Numbered from the stretch's first letter, positions 49,188-64,000 are shown. The stretch is 64,000 nt of DNA from Colius striatus (GCF_028858725.1 NC_084776.1:6510001-6574000), one strand, 5' to 3'. Translations and numbers: made by a program. The notes: a model not told the origin generated them from the letters alone.

Positions 49188-52100
49188 ATGGCGGCGCTGG
49201 GGCGGTTGTGTGAGTGAAGGGGGTGTTATTCCCACCCTCAGATTCACCCTCCTCCGCGGGCTGTGGGGAAGGGGTGTCCCGGGGAGCGTCACTTGTCGGT
49301 AGCTCGAAGCTTTCGCCTCTCCCCCTTCGGCTGTGAGGCGGTGCTGTGGTGAAATGGGCGGGTTGTCAGGCCTTAGCGCTGCCGGATCGCGGTGTCCTTC
49401 AGGCGGGGAAGAGGCCTCGGGGGGGTGGTTTGTGGTGTAACCTGCTGAAACTTGGGTCAGCTCTGAGGTGGGACGGAGCTGCTGAGGGCTCTAAGCTTTC
49501 TGGACTCGAAAATCTCCAGGGATGAGGGCTGCACAAGCTTTGATTGTCCTCATAGTGAAAAAAAACCTCATCTTTGGAACGTCAAAGTTCATTTGCGAGG
49601 GGTGCTGCTCTCAGGGCAGTGCGATAGGCTTTAAAAATCCCTTGTTTTTAGTCTAGGAGTGTTACAGGCAGAAATACGCTCATGGTTTCCTTGGTGGGAC
49701 ATCAGAATTGTGAAGTTTCCCAATATGACTTCAGTCATGTTGCAGATCTCTGCCTCGGGCTTCTCTAGGTAACTGCTTTTTCCCACGTGCCTGGCATTTT
49801 GAGATCCATTTGTTTTATTAGCAAACTTCTTCCATGCAACACAAAATCTGACCCTGGAATCTAACCTCTTGGGAGGGTTGTTTCTTTAATTGGGCTCTAA
49901 CTTTGTAGAATTTGAGTATATGAAACTGTAGCTCTGGTTCATCTTTCCCTGCTTCCCTCTAGTTTGTCAAGCCTCAGAGCTTCTACGTAATGGATAAGCT
50001 CCTGAAATTAATGGTTCTTTATAGAGTAATTACCCTTATTTCCTGATAACATTTCTAGCTCACTGAGTATCCATGGTGGTATAATTAAGATTAAATTAAT
50101 CCAGTGGTTTTACTCAGGGTAAGGAAACAACAAGGCTGTGATAACCACTCCTCCATACTAAACTGCTTCTTAGGAGGCTAAATAGAGGGATTCAGAAAAA
50201 CTTTCATTGCCTACATGAAAGGAAGTACTGAAGAGATTGTTAAGAACTAAATATATCTCAATCATTTTTAACAGAGTTCACAAGAGTGTCAGCTCTCTTG
50301 ATCAGAAAACCAGCCAGTGTCTTTAGTTTGTGGTGTGAATGACATTTTGTGTGCCAGAGGCTTTTATTTTTTTCCTTGATTTGTCCGATTGCAACTCAAG
50401 GATTTGCACAAAATGCTTCAATTGGTGTGTTCAGGACAGTAATTCTAAATTTATGTGTTGTCCTGGAGTCTCCACACTTCTAAGAGTTGTAAATATCCCT
50501 GTGTTAAGTAAGTGTCATTTGATCAAAGGGGAAACTGAAACAGAGAATACACTGTGTCTTCTCTCAAAGTAATATAAGGCCAACCCACAGCAACTGGTGA
50601 CCTCTGTACCTCATTTTACAAGGCCTCACTGAAGCAGGGATTTGTGCATGTCCATTATTATTGGCATTACTCCTCCCTGGGCAGCAGCAGTACTTGAGAC
50701 ATGGCCTCTTTGCAGGGGGCTTAGGCTATGGTTGTCTAATTTGGTTTATCTTGGAAGTACTTTATTTTTTTGACCCCTTATATAAAGGGTGGGTGCCAGG
50801 AGGATGGAGCCAGGCTGTTCTCAGTGATGGCCAATGACAGGACAAGGGGCAGCAGGTACAAGCTGGAACATGAGAGGTTCCAGAGAAACACAAGGAAAAA
50901 CTTCTGCAGGGTGAGGGAGCACGGAAAGTGGCTGCCCAGATGGGCTGGGGAGTCTCCTTCTCTAGAGACATTCAAACCCACCTGGATGGGTTCCTGTGTG
51001 AGCTGCTCTGGCAGGGGGGGTTGGACTGGATGATCTTTCAAGGTCCCTTCCAGCCTTGGAGATTCTGTGGTTCTTTTGCCTTTAGTTTTAAAGCCTGTTT
51101 TAACTGACATCCTTTAACCCTGAAAACAGAACAGCTTTTTTTTCCTCAGCTGACGTTGTTGTTGTTGCTCCCCACGTAGTTCTGAGCACTCCCCCAACAA
51201 GCCTGGTTGCTGTCAGATGTGCTTCTAAGAAAAGTGGAGGCAGCACAAAAAATTTAGGTGGCCGCAGCCCTGGGAAACGCTACGGATTCAAAAAAGTGGA
51301 AGGTGGGTCTGAGGATCTGCTGAGTCTTCTTTGGGTTTCAGTGGGTTCTTCACAGCTTCTCCCCCAGCATGGTTGTGAGTTGTTGAGCGTTTCAGTAGGA
51401 GGTGACCAGGGCCCTCTGCCAAGAGAAAGGGAAGGGGAGGTTCAGTGAAGGCCCGTGATGGAGGGCAGGCTGAGTCAGCCTCCCTCCCAGGTGGGCCCAC
51501 CAGCTGACACTGCCTACAGAAAATGTACTTTGCTCCTGCTGTTGCCTCGCTGGGTACTCTGTGGGACACCTCATCACTCCACTGCACTTTTCCCCCCATG
51601 CTGTGCTGGAAAGCTGGGCATTTGCAGTGTTTACAAAGGGGAGAATTATGAGGCTTAGCAGAAGACAAAGTACAGATTCTTGCAGCTGAGAGTTTAATAA
51701 GTATTGGCTTTGCTGATGGAAACATAGTGATGGAAAAGGTAATAAAACAAATGCCTTTAGCAACCAGAAAATGCCTTTTACCCTAGAAATAATCTCTTTA
51801 AAGACTAGAATTGCTTTTTTCCATCATATTTCAATTGCCCTTTATTTCCTGATAACAGCATGGGGTTTTTTCCATAGAAAATTCCCACAGAAAGATGGGG
51901 TTTGTAAGTCCTGGAACCATTTGTGTTCTGCCATGGCTTTGGGGAGCTGTTTCTCTGCAGCCTGACTCTCTTGTTCTGTTGCAGGTGAATTTGTGCATGC
52001 AGGCAACATTTTGGCCACACAGAGGTTGATACGCTGGCATCCAGGGGCTCATGTAAGTTTTTCCTGTCTCTTCTGTTCCAGTTCCACAGTCAGTGTCTCC

Positions 52101-52648
52101 TCTCTTTCATGCTCCTTCTTTATGCTCTTCCCTATATAATCCTGACATTGGGTTTCATGACCTGGTAGTTTGTCACCTGTGTCTGTGTGACTCAGGAAAG
52201 GTCTGTGAGTTCTGGATGTCCCCAGACACCTAAGGGGGGGCTTGTGCTTCAGGGTGGAAGTGCTGTCTCCTCCCCTGTGCTGAGCACCATTGCATACCAG
52301 TCTCTGGAAGCAAGTAGCATGGTTTTATTTTAAAATACAAAGCAACAGATGCTGTTGAAGCCAGGATATCAGACCAATGGTCAGATCTGCTTTTGTGGTG
52401 GAACCTCCAGCCTTTCTTAAAGACTCTTCATCCTCTTCCAGGTGGGGATGGGCCGGAACAAGACACTGTACGCCCTGGAGGATGGGATTGTGAGGTACAC
52501 CAAAGAGGTTTATGTACCTCTGCCCCGCAGCACCGAGAGCAGGGAGGTGATCTGCCGCCTGCCCAAAGGAGCCATCCTGTACAAAACCTTCATCAATGTT
52601 ATCCCTACCACAGAAGTAGGAAGCTTTAAACTCGTCAGCATGCTCTGA
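49188..52648 (+). CDS. MRPL27: MRPL27, mitochondrial large ribosomal subunit protein bL27m
   Basis: Component of the 39S mitochondrial ribosome near the peptidyl-transferase centre, homologous to bacterial L27 (family knowledge). Coding exons: 49188-49209, 51180-51302, 51985-52052 and 52442-52648. They join in frame to 139 residues, against 148 in human. The short first exon encodes MAALGRLC; the targeting peptide continues into exon 2 and probably ends near [11 protein letters not shown]. The L27 signature is clear: [45 protein letters not shown] and [12 protein letters not shown], ending FKLVSML. Intron 1 (about 2 kb) holds a CR1 fragment. Confidence 0.96.
50787..51074 (+). mobile_element. 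CR1 LINE 3'-end fragment in MRPL27 intron 1
   Basis: 5'-truncated CR1 copy, plus orientation, with AATGACAGGACAAGGGGCAG, TTCCAGAGAAACACAAGG and TTGGACTGGATGATC, and the tail GGAGATTCTGTGGTTCT. The wording is closer to the fragment at 14301 than to the one at 20643, so these two are probably the same subfamily. It ends about 105 bp before the exon 2 acceptor. Confidence 0.88.
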
Positions 52649-52809
52649 GCATCGTGCCTCACGGAGTAACCACTCCCATTGGACTGGCATCCAAGGACAG
52701 CAATATCTGTCTCAGGAGATACCAGCGTAGGACTTTGTTTTCTCACTCCTAAAGCACGTGGAGTCAGTGTTGAGGCACTGGGCTTACCTGCCCACGTTTG
52801 TAAGTGTGT

Positions 52810-52815
52810 AATAAA
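52810..52815 (+). terminator. MRPL27: AATAAA poly(A) signal of MRPL27
   Basis: Canonical hexamer 162 nt after the MRPL27 stop codon, which gives a 3' UTR of normal length for a ribosomal protein gene. Confidence 0.75.
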
Positions 52816-52834
52816 TGTGGTGGGGCTGCTGAGG

Positions 52835-54144
52835 GCTTGGCTGTTCATAGAACGTGTTATTTGTGTCCAGGGAGTAGCTGGAGCTGCCTCCCGTGGGAGA
52901 TCCTCTTCCCTTGTGCCCACGGCATGAGTTCTCTCTGCAATCATTTAGAATAATTCCTTCTATTCTTACTCATCTTCAGACATTACTGTTATATTTGTAC
53001 CTTAATTCTGCAGGAGAGGACAGATCTCTTTCTGCTTGCACCTACTGCTGCATCCCAGGAATGATGATTTTTCCTTCCTTTTAACTCACCTCAGTGATTA
53101 ACTCAAATACCTGACAGCATTCCATTTACTGGCCATCTGAGGCAAGTTCCCACTCAAAAAGCTAACTCATGACTCACTTTAGAGTGCCTGGTAAGATGCA
53201 TGAGGATGGGGTGGTATTTGAAGCTCGGCAGCTGGAGGTATATCATAAAGCCATAACCCAAAAGACTTATCCTTTGGTCTTTGAGTCATTCCGTCACATT
53301 TTCGAGTTCATATTGCTCGAAAGAAAGGAGCCTCAATGCCCTGTAGCTAAACTGATCTCACTTTATCTGCAGCTTTGTAAAGTTGGCTCTGTAGAAAACA
53401 GGGTATCAGAATGGGTGGTGTGAGGATGATTCGACTGGCTGCTCTGCAGATGACCAGGTAGACGGGGCCAGCCACACGTGTCCACATTGGGTTTATGTTA
53501 TTCATGGAGCTCACCAGCTCTTTTGTCTGTGGTTCTCTTTTCCCAGCTTGCACACACAGTTCACCTTGGTGGTGGGTGTTAGTGTAGAGCAGATGCCAAC
53601 CCCCAGAGCTGAGCCTTCCATCTGCAGTCTGTACAGAATTGCTTTTACTCCCTGAGGACCAGTGCTGTGCTCTGATGCAGTCATCCTGCTGCTCACAGGT
53701 GAGGTTTCCACCTGGCAGCCAAGACAGCCATCAAGTAAAATGTTTTATAACCCAAGGAATCAGTGAAGCAGCAGAGCAGGAACCCTGCCCAGTCCTTGGT
53801 GCAGCTGGCAGGGCTTTCCTCACAGAGGTGCAATACACCAGCTGCCCAGAGGAGACCTTCACCTTGGCTTTGCCCTGGTGTGGAAGCAGCAGCTGGTCCC
53901 TCGCCTTTGGTAACGGGACATTGGCCAAAGCAGTGTCAGACGTCCCTGTTTGGAGCATGGTGCCTGGTGCTGGCTCTGTGGTTGTGCTTGTGCTGCAGGA
54001 GGGATGGTCCTGGCCGGCAGGCTGAGCCCCCCGCACCACGGCTGAGGGGTGAAGGGCTGACGTTTGGCCGTTCCCTGTGGCCGACAGCGCTGTCACAGGC
54101 ACTTCTGTCACTGGCACCAGGGGAAGCAGCAGCACACTGAGGCC
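52835..54144. other. Gap between MRPL27 and the unnamed membrane-protein gene
   Basis: Probably contains the 3' UTR of the minus-strand gene that stops at 54145, but no clear minus-strand AATAAA was found. One plus-strand frame of 84 codons (53169-53423) is present; it matches nothing I know and has no splice or promoter context. Confidence 0.4.
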
Positions 54145-57100
54145 TCACACTGCTGTGTTTCGCTGAGTCTGGTAGCTGAGAGGGGCCTGGAAAGGGTCTG
54201 GTACACCACGTCTGTCCAAGGTCTCTGAGCTGATCACTGATCCTGAGAAAGCCAGAGGATGCCTCAGAGCACGCTCGTAGGGAGGCGGCATCTACGGAGG
54301 AGAGAGGAATAGCATTACAGCTGATCAGAAATAACCAGGAGTTACCCCACCTCCTCTTACAGAGCAGATGACAAGGCTCACAGCCACCACCAGCTTGGAA
54401 TGGAATTCCTGCAGCCCTCTGAGCAGCAGAGGCTGCTGGGCCATGGATGCTGGGAAGACGAGCGCTCAGCACCATGGCACGGCAGAAATCCACAGGAGAA
54501 GCCCTGGGCTGCCATGGCATTTATTTTAGCAGAGCTGGGCCAGATTTCTCCCTGGAACAAGTGACAGGAGCAGCACAGGGACATTGTGGAAGGACCCCCA
54601 CTGCAGTTCCTCAGCTACCTGTCTCTGAGGCTGTGCCCTCAGCATTCTGGTTTCAGGGCAGGTATTAGTTACAGTGCCAGCTATGGCAGATTTTATGATA
54701 CACTTTTAAGAACTGAAAATCCAGTTAAGTCCATGAACCTTTAGGGGTTCAAGCTTTTCTGTTCTGCTTTAGTCCATGAGGTCTCTTTGTTTAAGAGTCA
54801 TCTCTGGGGGAGACCTGTTTGTCAGGTGCTATCATAGGAGCACACATCTGAACTGCTGTAACAGGCAGAAGCCTCCTGCCTGTAAATAAGCAATAATAAC
54901 AACAGTAATAATAGCAGCAGCAAGGGGCCTCCCAGAGATATCCTGCAGATACAATAAAGCAAGAAACTGTGGAAGCCTTACAAATGGGAAAATACCCTTG
55001 CCACCTTGGACTTGTACTGAGCCAACGATCCACCCTGCCCTGCCTCGTGGCAGAGCTGTGTGGTTAACCAGCAGAGCTGTGAGCAACAGCCTCCTGCTAC
55101 GCTCCGTGCCCTTCCCAGAGATAACAGCTATCAGAGAAGAGCAATTGCAGAGAACAGAGTCCGTTTCTAATGCAAATCGCTGAACAAGACCCAGAGAGGG
55201 ACCTGATGGTGCAGGGGAAGGAGAGCTCACCTCCTGGGAAGGCTCTGCCCACAGCCCGAACCTGTCGGCGATCATCTGATGGATTTCCCGCTGGCGGTCT
55301 TTCTTCCGCACGCTCTCATAGCTGGGCAGGTGGGACTGCTCCCAGGCAGGGAGCTGGTAGCTGCTGGGGGAGCCCACGCAGAACAGCTCATCTCCCTAAA
55401 GAAACGCCCAGCCCAGAAGGGAAATGGCATGGAAGTTCATGGCCCGGTGCCACCTCAAGATATTTCAGGGTTCAAAGTGGTGCGTGTCCTTGCTCAGACA
55501 CACAGAGGAAATCCTGCCTCCCAGGAGGTGATTACAACAGGGGATCCCAGCCTGAGGGATCTGCCTGGCACTTCATGCACAAACATCTCAGGGTGCCGGG
55601 GGGTCCTCTGCAATATCCCTTCCCCCACGACTTCCCCTTGGTTTTTACATACAAGCAGCATGCCTCAAAGTTGCTGTCTCCGTCCAGCCCCCCCTTCCCA
55701 TCCCCATAACCACAGTCCCTTGGGTGCCATCCCCAGCTCCCTCTGGGGCCCTTCCATCACCTGCAGGCCGGGGTTCTCGGCTGCGCTCTCCAGCCGCGCC
55801 GCGCCGCTCGGGGCACCCACCAGCCGCTGGCTGCTGCTGAAGTACGGTGGGGGCCGCTCCTGTGACAAGGTGAGGACATGAGCAAAGCCACAATCCCTGT
55901 TTGCTGACAGCATCCTCAGCGGGCCGTGCAGGGCCCATGCAGGCAGCGAGATGGCAGCCTGGGCACAGGCTTTCATTCAGACTCTTTTGGGGTGAACACA
56001 ACCAACCCAGCTGTTCTGCTAGCTAGGTTAGAGCTCTGTCACATGCTCAGGGTTACAGCACTGGTAAACTCTTATCAACCGAGGTAGTGTAGCAAGCAAA
56101 CCTGCAGGGCAAGTGCTGTTCTGTTCCCCACCTGTCTCATCTTGATTCCCTGTCAAGATGTTGAGCAACTGTGAGCAAAGATCTCTCATGGGGCACAGCC
56201 CCTCAGGGCAGGACTGGGGCCGTGGGCCATTCCTCACCCTCAGGAAAGCCCACCTCTGCCAGCAGAAATGTTACTGCTTTTTCTTTTTAGCCCAGAGACT
56301 CGCAGAGCACACAGGGATGGCAGGGAGGAGGCCCACGAACTGCAGATTGACTTCTGCTCTTAACACCCGAGGAGTGGTTTGTGCCAGCAGCTCAGTGCTG
56401 GAAGTTGCAGGCACTCGGCTGCCTGGGCAAGTGGCAACAACTGCTGAGCAAACCCAGCACAGCTACACCCGCATGAAAGCTGCCTCTCACCACTACCACC
56501 ACTCTGCTGTTTCTGATGGAAATACAGCCCAGAGATGTGCTCTTTCCATATACAATCCTTTGCATCCACTTCCATCTGTCCACACAGCCCTTTGCTAAAG
56601 GCAAGCCAGTGCCTTCTCCTTGAACCACCCATCCCACAGCCCAGCCCTGGCACAGTGAAGGCTCCACAGCTCACGACACATACCATATGCCCTGGGGAGC
56701 AGGTCTGCAGGGCCAAGCCTCTGCCCCACACCTGCCATAGAGCAAGATGGGGAGAGAGGCTGAGGTAGTGAAGCAGGCAGGAGATACCCACAGGCCATTC
56801 CCACTGGAGACTTCACAGCCTGTGCTGGACTATGAGATTTGCCTTTTGTGGCACAAATCAGGGCTGGATGTCCCCTCTTCTCCCAGGGACTGTGGAGCAG
56901 TACCCACAGCCCTCCCCTCAGCTTTGGAGACTGAGCTTTCCCCAGGCAGCCCCTGCCACAAAGGCAGCGCTGGCTGAACACGCTGCTCTATTGCCATCAC
57001 CAGCTTCCCCACTTGAAAGCCAGCCCCAGGAAATTACAGATGCAAGTGAAAGGGCTTTGTGTCTCACAGCTCTGCACCCAGGCAAGCGGCTTTGTCTACC

Positions 57101-58220
57101 TTTGCACTGAGCTCCCAGCCCCTTTCCATGCTGGGCTCCTTCCCTGTAAAGCAGTGTCTGACCCCACACATGACTGGAAGAAACTCCCTCCTGAGCTGCA
57201 GGAGGAGCTGGGGAACCTGCTGACATTGGGCTTTGCAGGTATTATACCCACAGCATAGCCAGGTAAGGCTGGGCAGATGGATCTCTGGCGTAAGGTGGGA
57301 ATGAGGAGGCGGCAGAGCCTGGCTCTGCTCAGAGATCCCACATCCATCAGTGAGCCGAGCGATACAGCCTCACAGACCTCAGTGCAAGGGAACCAGGGCT
57401 GTGGGGGCAGCCAGGGCAGGCAGCAGGGCAGGGAGGACACTCACATACTGGCTGGGGGTCCGGAAGAAGCGGCAGGAGCAGAGGAACTGGCAGCACGTGG
57501 GGTCTCGGTGGTAGAGGAGCAGCAGCAGGATGAGGATGGCCACAATGAAGACAGAGGTAGACACAGCTGTCAGAGGAAGGAAGGAGAATGAGCTGGTGGC
57601 CCAGGAGGCCCATGGGTCTCTGCCACTTCTCACCTTCGTCCTCTGGAGACCTCGGCAAAGAGCAGCTTGGAAAAGCCCCAGAGCAGCCGGGTTCGGCGGC
57701 TGCCTGCCCGGTGGACGCCAAAGCCCCATCGTACCCAACGTCTCTCATAACGAGAGACACACACAACCCGCAGAACCAGCGGGGCTCGGCCCCGGCCCGG
57801 ACCCACAGCAACCCCCGCGCCGCTGCCGCAGGGATCGGCCCCCGCGGCCGCGGCTCTCGGCTCACACCCGGCAGGTGCCGGCAACTCCCAGCTCTCACCC
57901 GGCCCACGCTCTGCTCCGCGGAGCGCACCCGGCCCCGTCAGCCGCTCCCGCCGCTCCGGCCCCCGGCCCCGGCAGCCAGCGGCGGCCCGGAGAACGACCG
58001 GGGGCTGCAGCGCCCGCCTCCCCGGGGCGGCGGAGCGGGGGGAACGGGGTGTGATCGCTCCGGCGCGGGCCCGAGGCCGCTCCGAGAGGCAGCGGCGGCT
58101 CGCGGCCGGCACCCCCCGCGCCCGGCACTCACTGGCGGCGATGACGATGGCCAGGACGCCGCTGTCCATGGCCGCGCCGGCGGCCGCCGCGTGCGCCGAC
58201 GCCTCGCTGGGCTGCGCCAT
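54145..58220 (-). CDS. Unnamed single-pass membrane protein with PPPY and LPSY motifs
   Basis: Coding exons, 5' to 3': 58220-58133, 57566-57445, 55859-55761, 55395-55231 and 54291-54145. All have GT-AG ends and join in frame to 206 residues. A short N-terminus (MAQPSEASAH) is followed by one membrane segment at about residues 21-48 (VFIVAILILLLLLYH), split by intron 1. A Cys-rich juxtamembrane run (CCQFLCSC) follows, a likely palmitoylation site. The long tail carries RPPPYF at about 72-77, LPSYES at about 126-131, a basic stretch RKKDRQREIHQMIADRFGLW, and MPPPYERAL at about 159-167. PPxY and LPSY motifs bind WW domains of NEDD4-type ubiquitin ligases, so a trafficking or ubiquitin-adaptor role is likely but inferred. 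A second ATG at 58169 has the stronger context. It is not TMEM92, the PPPY protein near human XYLT2: the sequence and position differ. Confidence 0.85.
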
Positions 58221-58700
58221 CCCCGCGCGCGCCGCCCGGCCACAGCGCCGGGAGGGGCGGGGCCGCCGCCGCCGCGCCCCTCCCATTGGCCGCCGCTCCG
58301 CCCCCCGCCGCTCCCCATTGGCCGCCGCACCGCCCCCCGCCGCTCCCCATTGGCCGCCGGCGGGCCCGGCTGCGTTGGGCGGTTGCCGTGGCGACGCGGC
58401 CCGCGGCTGCCGGCGCTCCGGGGCTGCCGGAGACCGCACGGCCGGAGGGGCCGCGGCGCTGCCCCCGCTCCTCCCCTCGCCGCAGCACGGCTCCAGGCCT
58501 CGCCCTCCGCTCCCACCAGCTCATTAGCCTCAGCGCAATGAAACCGCTCATTACGTGCAGGGCGCCGGCCGCCGGCGCGGGCCTCGGCACAGACAACGCA
58601 CAGGCAGCTTCTGCGGCTCAGCGGCTGAAGACACGGCGGGGATCCGGGCTCCAGCCGCCACCCTCCGGCCGAGAGAACCCCGCGGCTCGTTGCCCCACGC
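58221..58700 (-). promoter_or_regulatory. CpG-island promoter of the unnamed membrane-protein gene
   Basis: Part of a roughly 1-kb CpG island (about 57690-58730) that covers exon 1. There is no TATA box. The core contains three evenly spaced CCAAT boxes with GC boxes, listed separately. Confidence 0.65.
58285..58359 (-). promoter_or_regulatory. Three CCAAT boxes in a 32-bp tandem repeat with GC boxes
   Basis: ATTGG (CCAAT on the gene strand) occurs at 58285-58289, 58317-58321 and 58349-58353, exactly 32 bp apart. The two full units differ at one base, and each has CCGCCCCCCGCCGCTCCCC between the boxes; the third is cut short after ATTGGCCGCCG. They lie 65-133 bp upstream of the first ATG. 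NF-Y and Sp1-type factors are the expected binders (established for these motifs). Confidence 0.75.
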
Positions 58701-60427
58701 TGCCCTGCTCCCCCCGCCCTCCTGGCCCCGGCGCCTGGGAGGGATTTACTCCCCCTCCCCCAGCCCCACACACAAACCGCACACAGCACGCTGTAGAGAT
58801 AAGAGATATATTTGTGGTGATGTTGCATATTTAAGACAACTTGACATAATGCTTCTGAGGCAGAGGCTGGCGGTGGGGACAGGCCCCCCTCACCCCCAGC
58901 CAGGCTGCCAAGGGCTCAGTCCTGTTCTGCAAGTCCCTCTTGCAGCACCAGCATCCTTAACCCAGGGGAGGGAGATGGAAGCTCTCTGGAGGAAGGCGAA
59001 GGATGGCACAGATCTTTGGGGATGGCAAAGGCTGAGTGGCCCAGGCCCCAAGGTGCCTGCTCCTGCCCGAGGGGCTCCAGCTGGTCCCTGGCAGCTCCCC
59101 TGCTCCAGCTCTGTGCAGGCCAATGCCCCTTCCCAGGCCACAGGGGATGTGATGTGTCTTCCCAGGCTGATAAACCAAAGCCAGATGTCTGTCCCTGTGG
59201 TCCTGGAGAAAGGCAGGTTGCAGGCAGTCCCTGGGGCTGGGAGGACAGCAGGAAGGGGGATGCTTCTTCCCTCAGAGGAAGGGAAAGAAGCAGCAGCGGA
59301 GAGCAGATGGAGCAGTTGGAGCTCACCAGACCTCTGTCCTTTTTGGCGAGGGAAGCGCAGACGATCCCAAGAACGGGAGAAAGGAAAAGGTTGGGCCGGG
59401 AGGCTGTGGCACAGGGTGCCCACCCGGGCATAGCTGCCTTCTCCTCCGCAGCAGGACATATCCCCGTGGATGGTGTTTTGGCAGAGGACTGGGGCAGCCT
59501 TTTGTGGAGGCATCAGGGTCCCAGTGGGTTGCTGGGCTGCAGCCCCGTGCCAAGCACTGCCCTGCGGGCCGTCACACGCCGGCAGCTCCAACCATTTGGC
59601 ACAGAGGGGCAGGTGCCACAGGGGGTGGGCAGCACCCCCCGCCAGCCCTGCCCGAGGGTGTGCGCCCCAGCAGCAAACGGGGAAACAGCAAAACAACGAG
59701 AATAGTCATAATAATACTTAAAAAAATATGTAAACGACCCAGCACCCCATCCTGTAGCGGCAGGACACCGAGAGAACAAGGTGTGTTACAGTCTGAGGGG
59801 AGATGGAGACACAAGGACATCCCGGCCAATGCGGGGTCTCGTCTCTATTGCACTTTGCATCATATATATTTCTATAGATATACTTATAAAAATACAAACT
59901 AAGGGGCTGGGGTGGTGTGGATGAGATGCAAACCCTGGGCCAGCCGCAGCTCCATGCCCATGGCACCTTTCGACCCATTCAGCTCCTGCTTGTCCCTACT
60001 CCTTGGCCAGCCCGCCTGGGGGGCAGCCAGCAGCACAGGGCCTGATCCTGCAGAGATTCGGGGCTGGGTGACAAAGGGCCCAGTTGGTCCAGAGCCTGCC
60101 CACCCTCCATCCCTCATCACTCCTTCCCGAGGCTCCAGTGCCCGCGGTACCAAACTCACAGCTCTTCCCAGCCGCTGGCACCGTCCGTGCCCCTGCAGCG
60201 GTTGGCGCCCTGGCACGCTCTCCCCGTGCCTGCCTATTCTGGGGGAGGTGGGTAAGACTGACCCCACACTCCCCCCTGCCCAAAATACCCCCCAGGAGAA
60301 GGTTTTCCCCCCTGCCCGGAGGTTCCCACTGAGCGACTAAAGGGGTGACAGTCCAGAGACACCCCCCACCAGCGAGGGAAGATGCTCCCCGCTCCCTGGG
60401 CCGCCGCCGCCCCCCCGGCTGCTCCTG
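58701..60427 (-). other. XYLT2: Gap downstream of XYLT2, probably its 3' UTR
   Basis: Region between the XYLT2 stop codon and the CpG island. Long open frames on both strands reflect GC-rich composition and show no domains. A long XYLT2 3' UTR is expected to occupy part of it, but no canonical AATAAA was found on the minus strand. AT-rich islands at about 59700-59740 and 59855-59900 are the most likely end regions. Confidence 0.4.
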
Positions 60428-63763
<3,336 letters not shown>

Positions 63764-64000
63764 CTGAGGTGCAAATCAGAAAGGATTAATGGCCCCGGGG
63801 TAAAGCAGCCCAGTAAACATTCATATTGCAAGAGCCATCCAACACAAAGAGCCTAAAGCTGCTCGGTGAGTGCTGACTCAAAGCCTTGTGCCTGGAGAGA
63901 CACAGACGTGGACTCTCTGCCGTCTGGCACCTCACAGGCGTGTTCCCCTGCAGCACCCAGACTGCAGGGCAAAACAGCCTCCGAGTTACTGTCTGGGCTC

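Noticed and set aside
53169-53423. An 84-codon plus-strand frame after MRPL27
   Set aside because: Protein-like at first sight, but no known motif, no partner exon, and no promoter or poly(A) context; kept only as an unexplained frame.
54145-58220. Naming the membrane-protein gene TMEM92
   Set aside because: TMEM92 also has a membrane segment and PPPY motifs and lies near human XYLT2, but on the other side of it. Its Cys-rich ectodomain and tail do not resemble this sequence.
57588-58834. Long plus- and minus-strand frames of 150-317 codons in the CpG island
   Set aside because: GC-rich sequence has few stop codons. Residues are dominated by Ala, Arg, Pro and Gly, and the only supported coding part is exon 1 of the minus-strand membrane-protein gene.
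58555-59705. Overlapping frames of 171-292 codons on both strands downstream of XYLT2
   Set aside because: No domains, no splice continuity with XYLT2, and equal openness on both strands; probably 3' UTR and intergenic sequence.

Overview
This is vertebrate nuclear DNA, most likely from a bird. The genes are interrupted by GT-AG introns, and several promoters are CpG-rich. The interspersed repeats are CR1 LINE 3' ends with the typical ATTCTATGATTC-like tail. Introns and intergenic gaps are short, as on a GC-rich avian microchromosome. Gene content matches the block on human 17q21.33 (XYLT2, MRPL27, EME1, LRRC59, ACSF2, CHAD). Species cannot be named from the sequence.

Layout, left to right. 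ACSF2 (mitochondrial medium-chain acyl-CoA synthetase) runs on the minus strand from 34524 past the left edge; thirteen coding exons are visible and the last part of the gene is outside the window. CHAD (chondroadherin), a complete plus-strand gene, is nested inside ACSF2 intron 10 with three coding exons (9716-15040), its own TATA box, and a probable intron in the 3' UTR. A coding-like minus-strand segment of unknown identity lies in CHAD intron 1. Between the divergent ACSF2 and LRRC59 promoters is a 1.26-kb minisatellite of about 35 units of 36 bp. LRRC59 (plus, 39064-42500, seven coding exons) converges on EME1 (minus, 48980-44848, eight coding exons), and their 3' UTRs probably overlap. 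EME1 and MRPL27 (plus, 49188-52648, four coding exons) share a 207-bp head-to-head promoter with a perfect 74-bp palindrome at its centre. A five-exon minus-strand gene follows (58220-54145). It encodes a 206-residue single-pass membrane protein with two PPPY motifs and one LPSY motif, which I cannot name. At the right edge is the 3' part of XYLT2 (xylosyltransferase 2, minus, stop at 60428, seven coding exons visible).

The genes are not an operon and do not form one pathway. They cover fatty-acid activation in mitochondria (ACSF2), mitochondrial translation (MRPL27), ER membrane and ribosome or import functions (LRRC59), DNA branch resolution (EME1), cartilage matrix (CHAD) and proteoglycan linker synthesis in the Golgi (XYLT2). 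All exon joins were read by eye and checked by frame arithmetic. Every join keeps frame and gives protein lengths close to the human ones (CHAD 361, LRRC59 306, EME1 543, MRPL27 139 residues).

The most unusual items are the palindrome in the EME1/MRPL27 promoter, the unnamed PY-motif membrane protein with its triple 32-bp CCAAT/GC-box promoter, and the minisatellite next to LRRC59.
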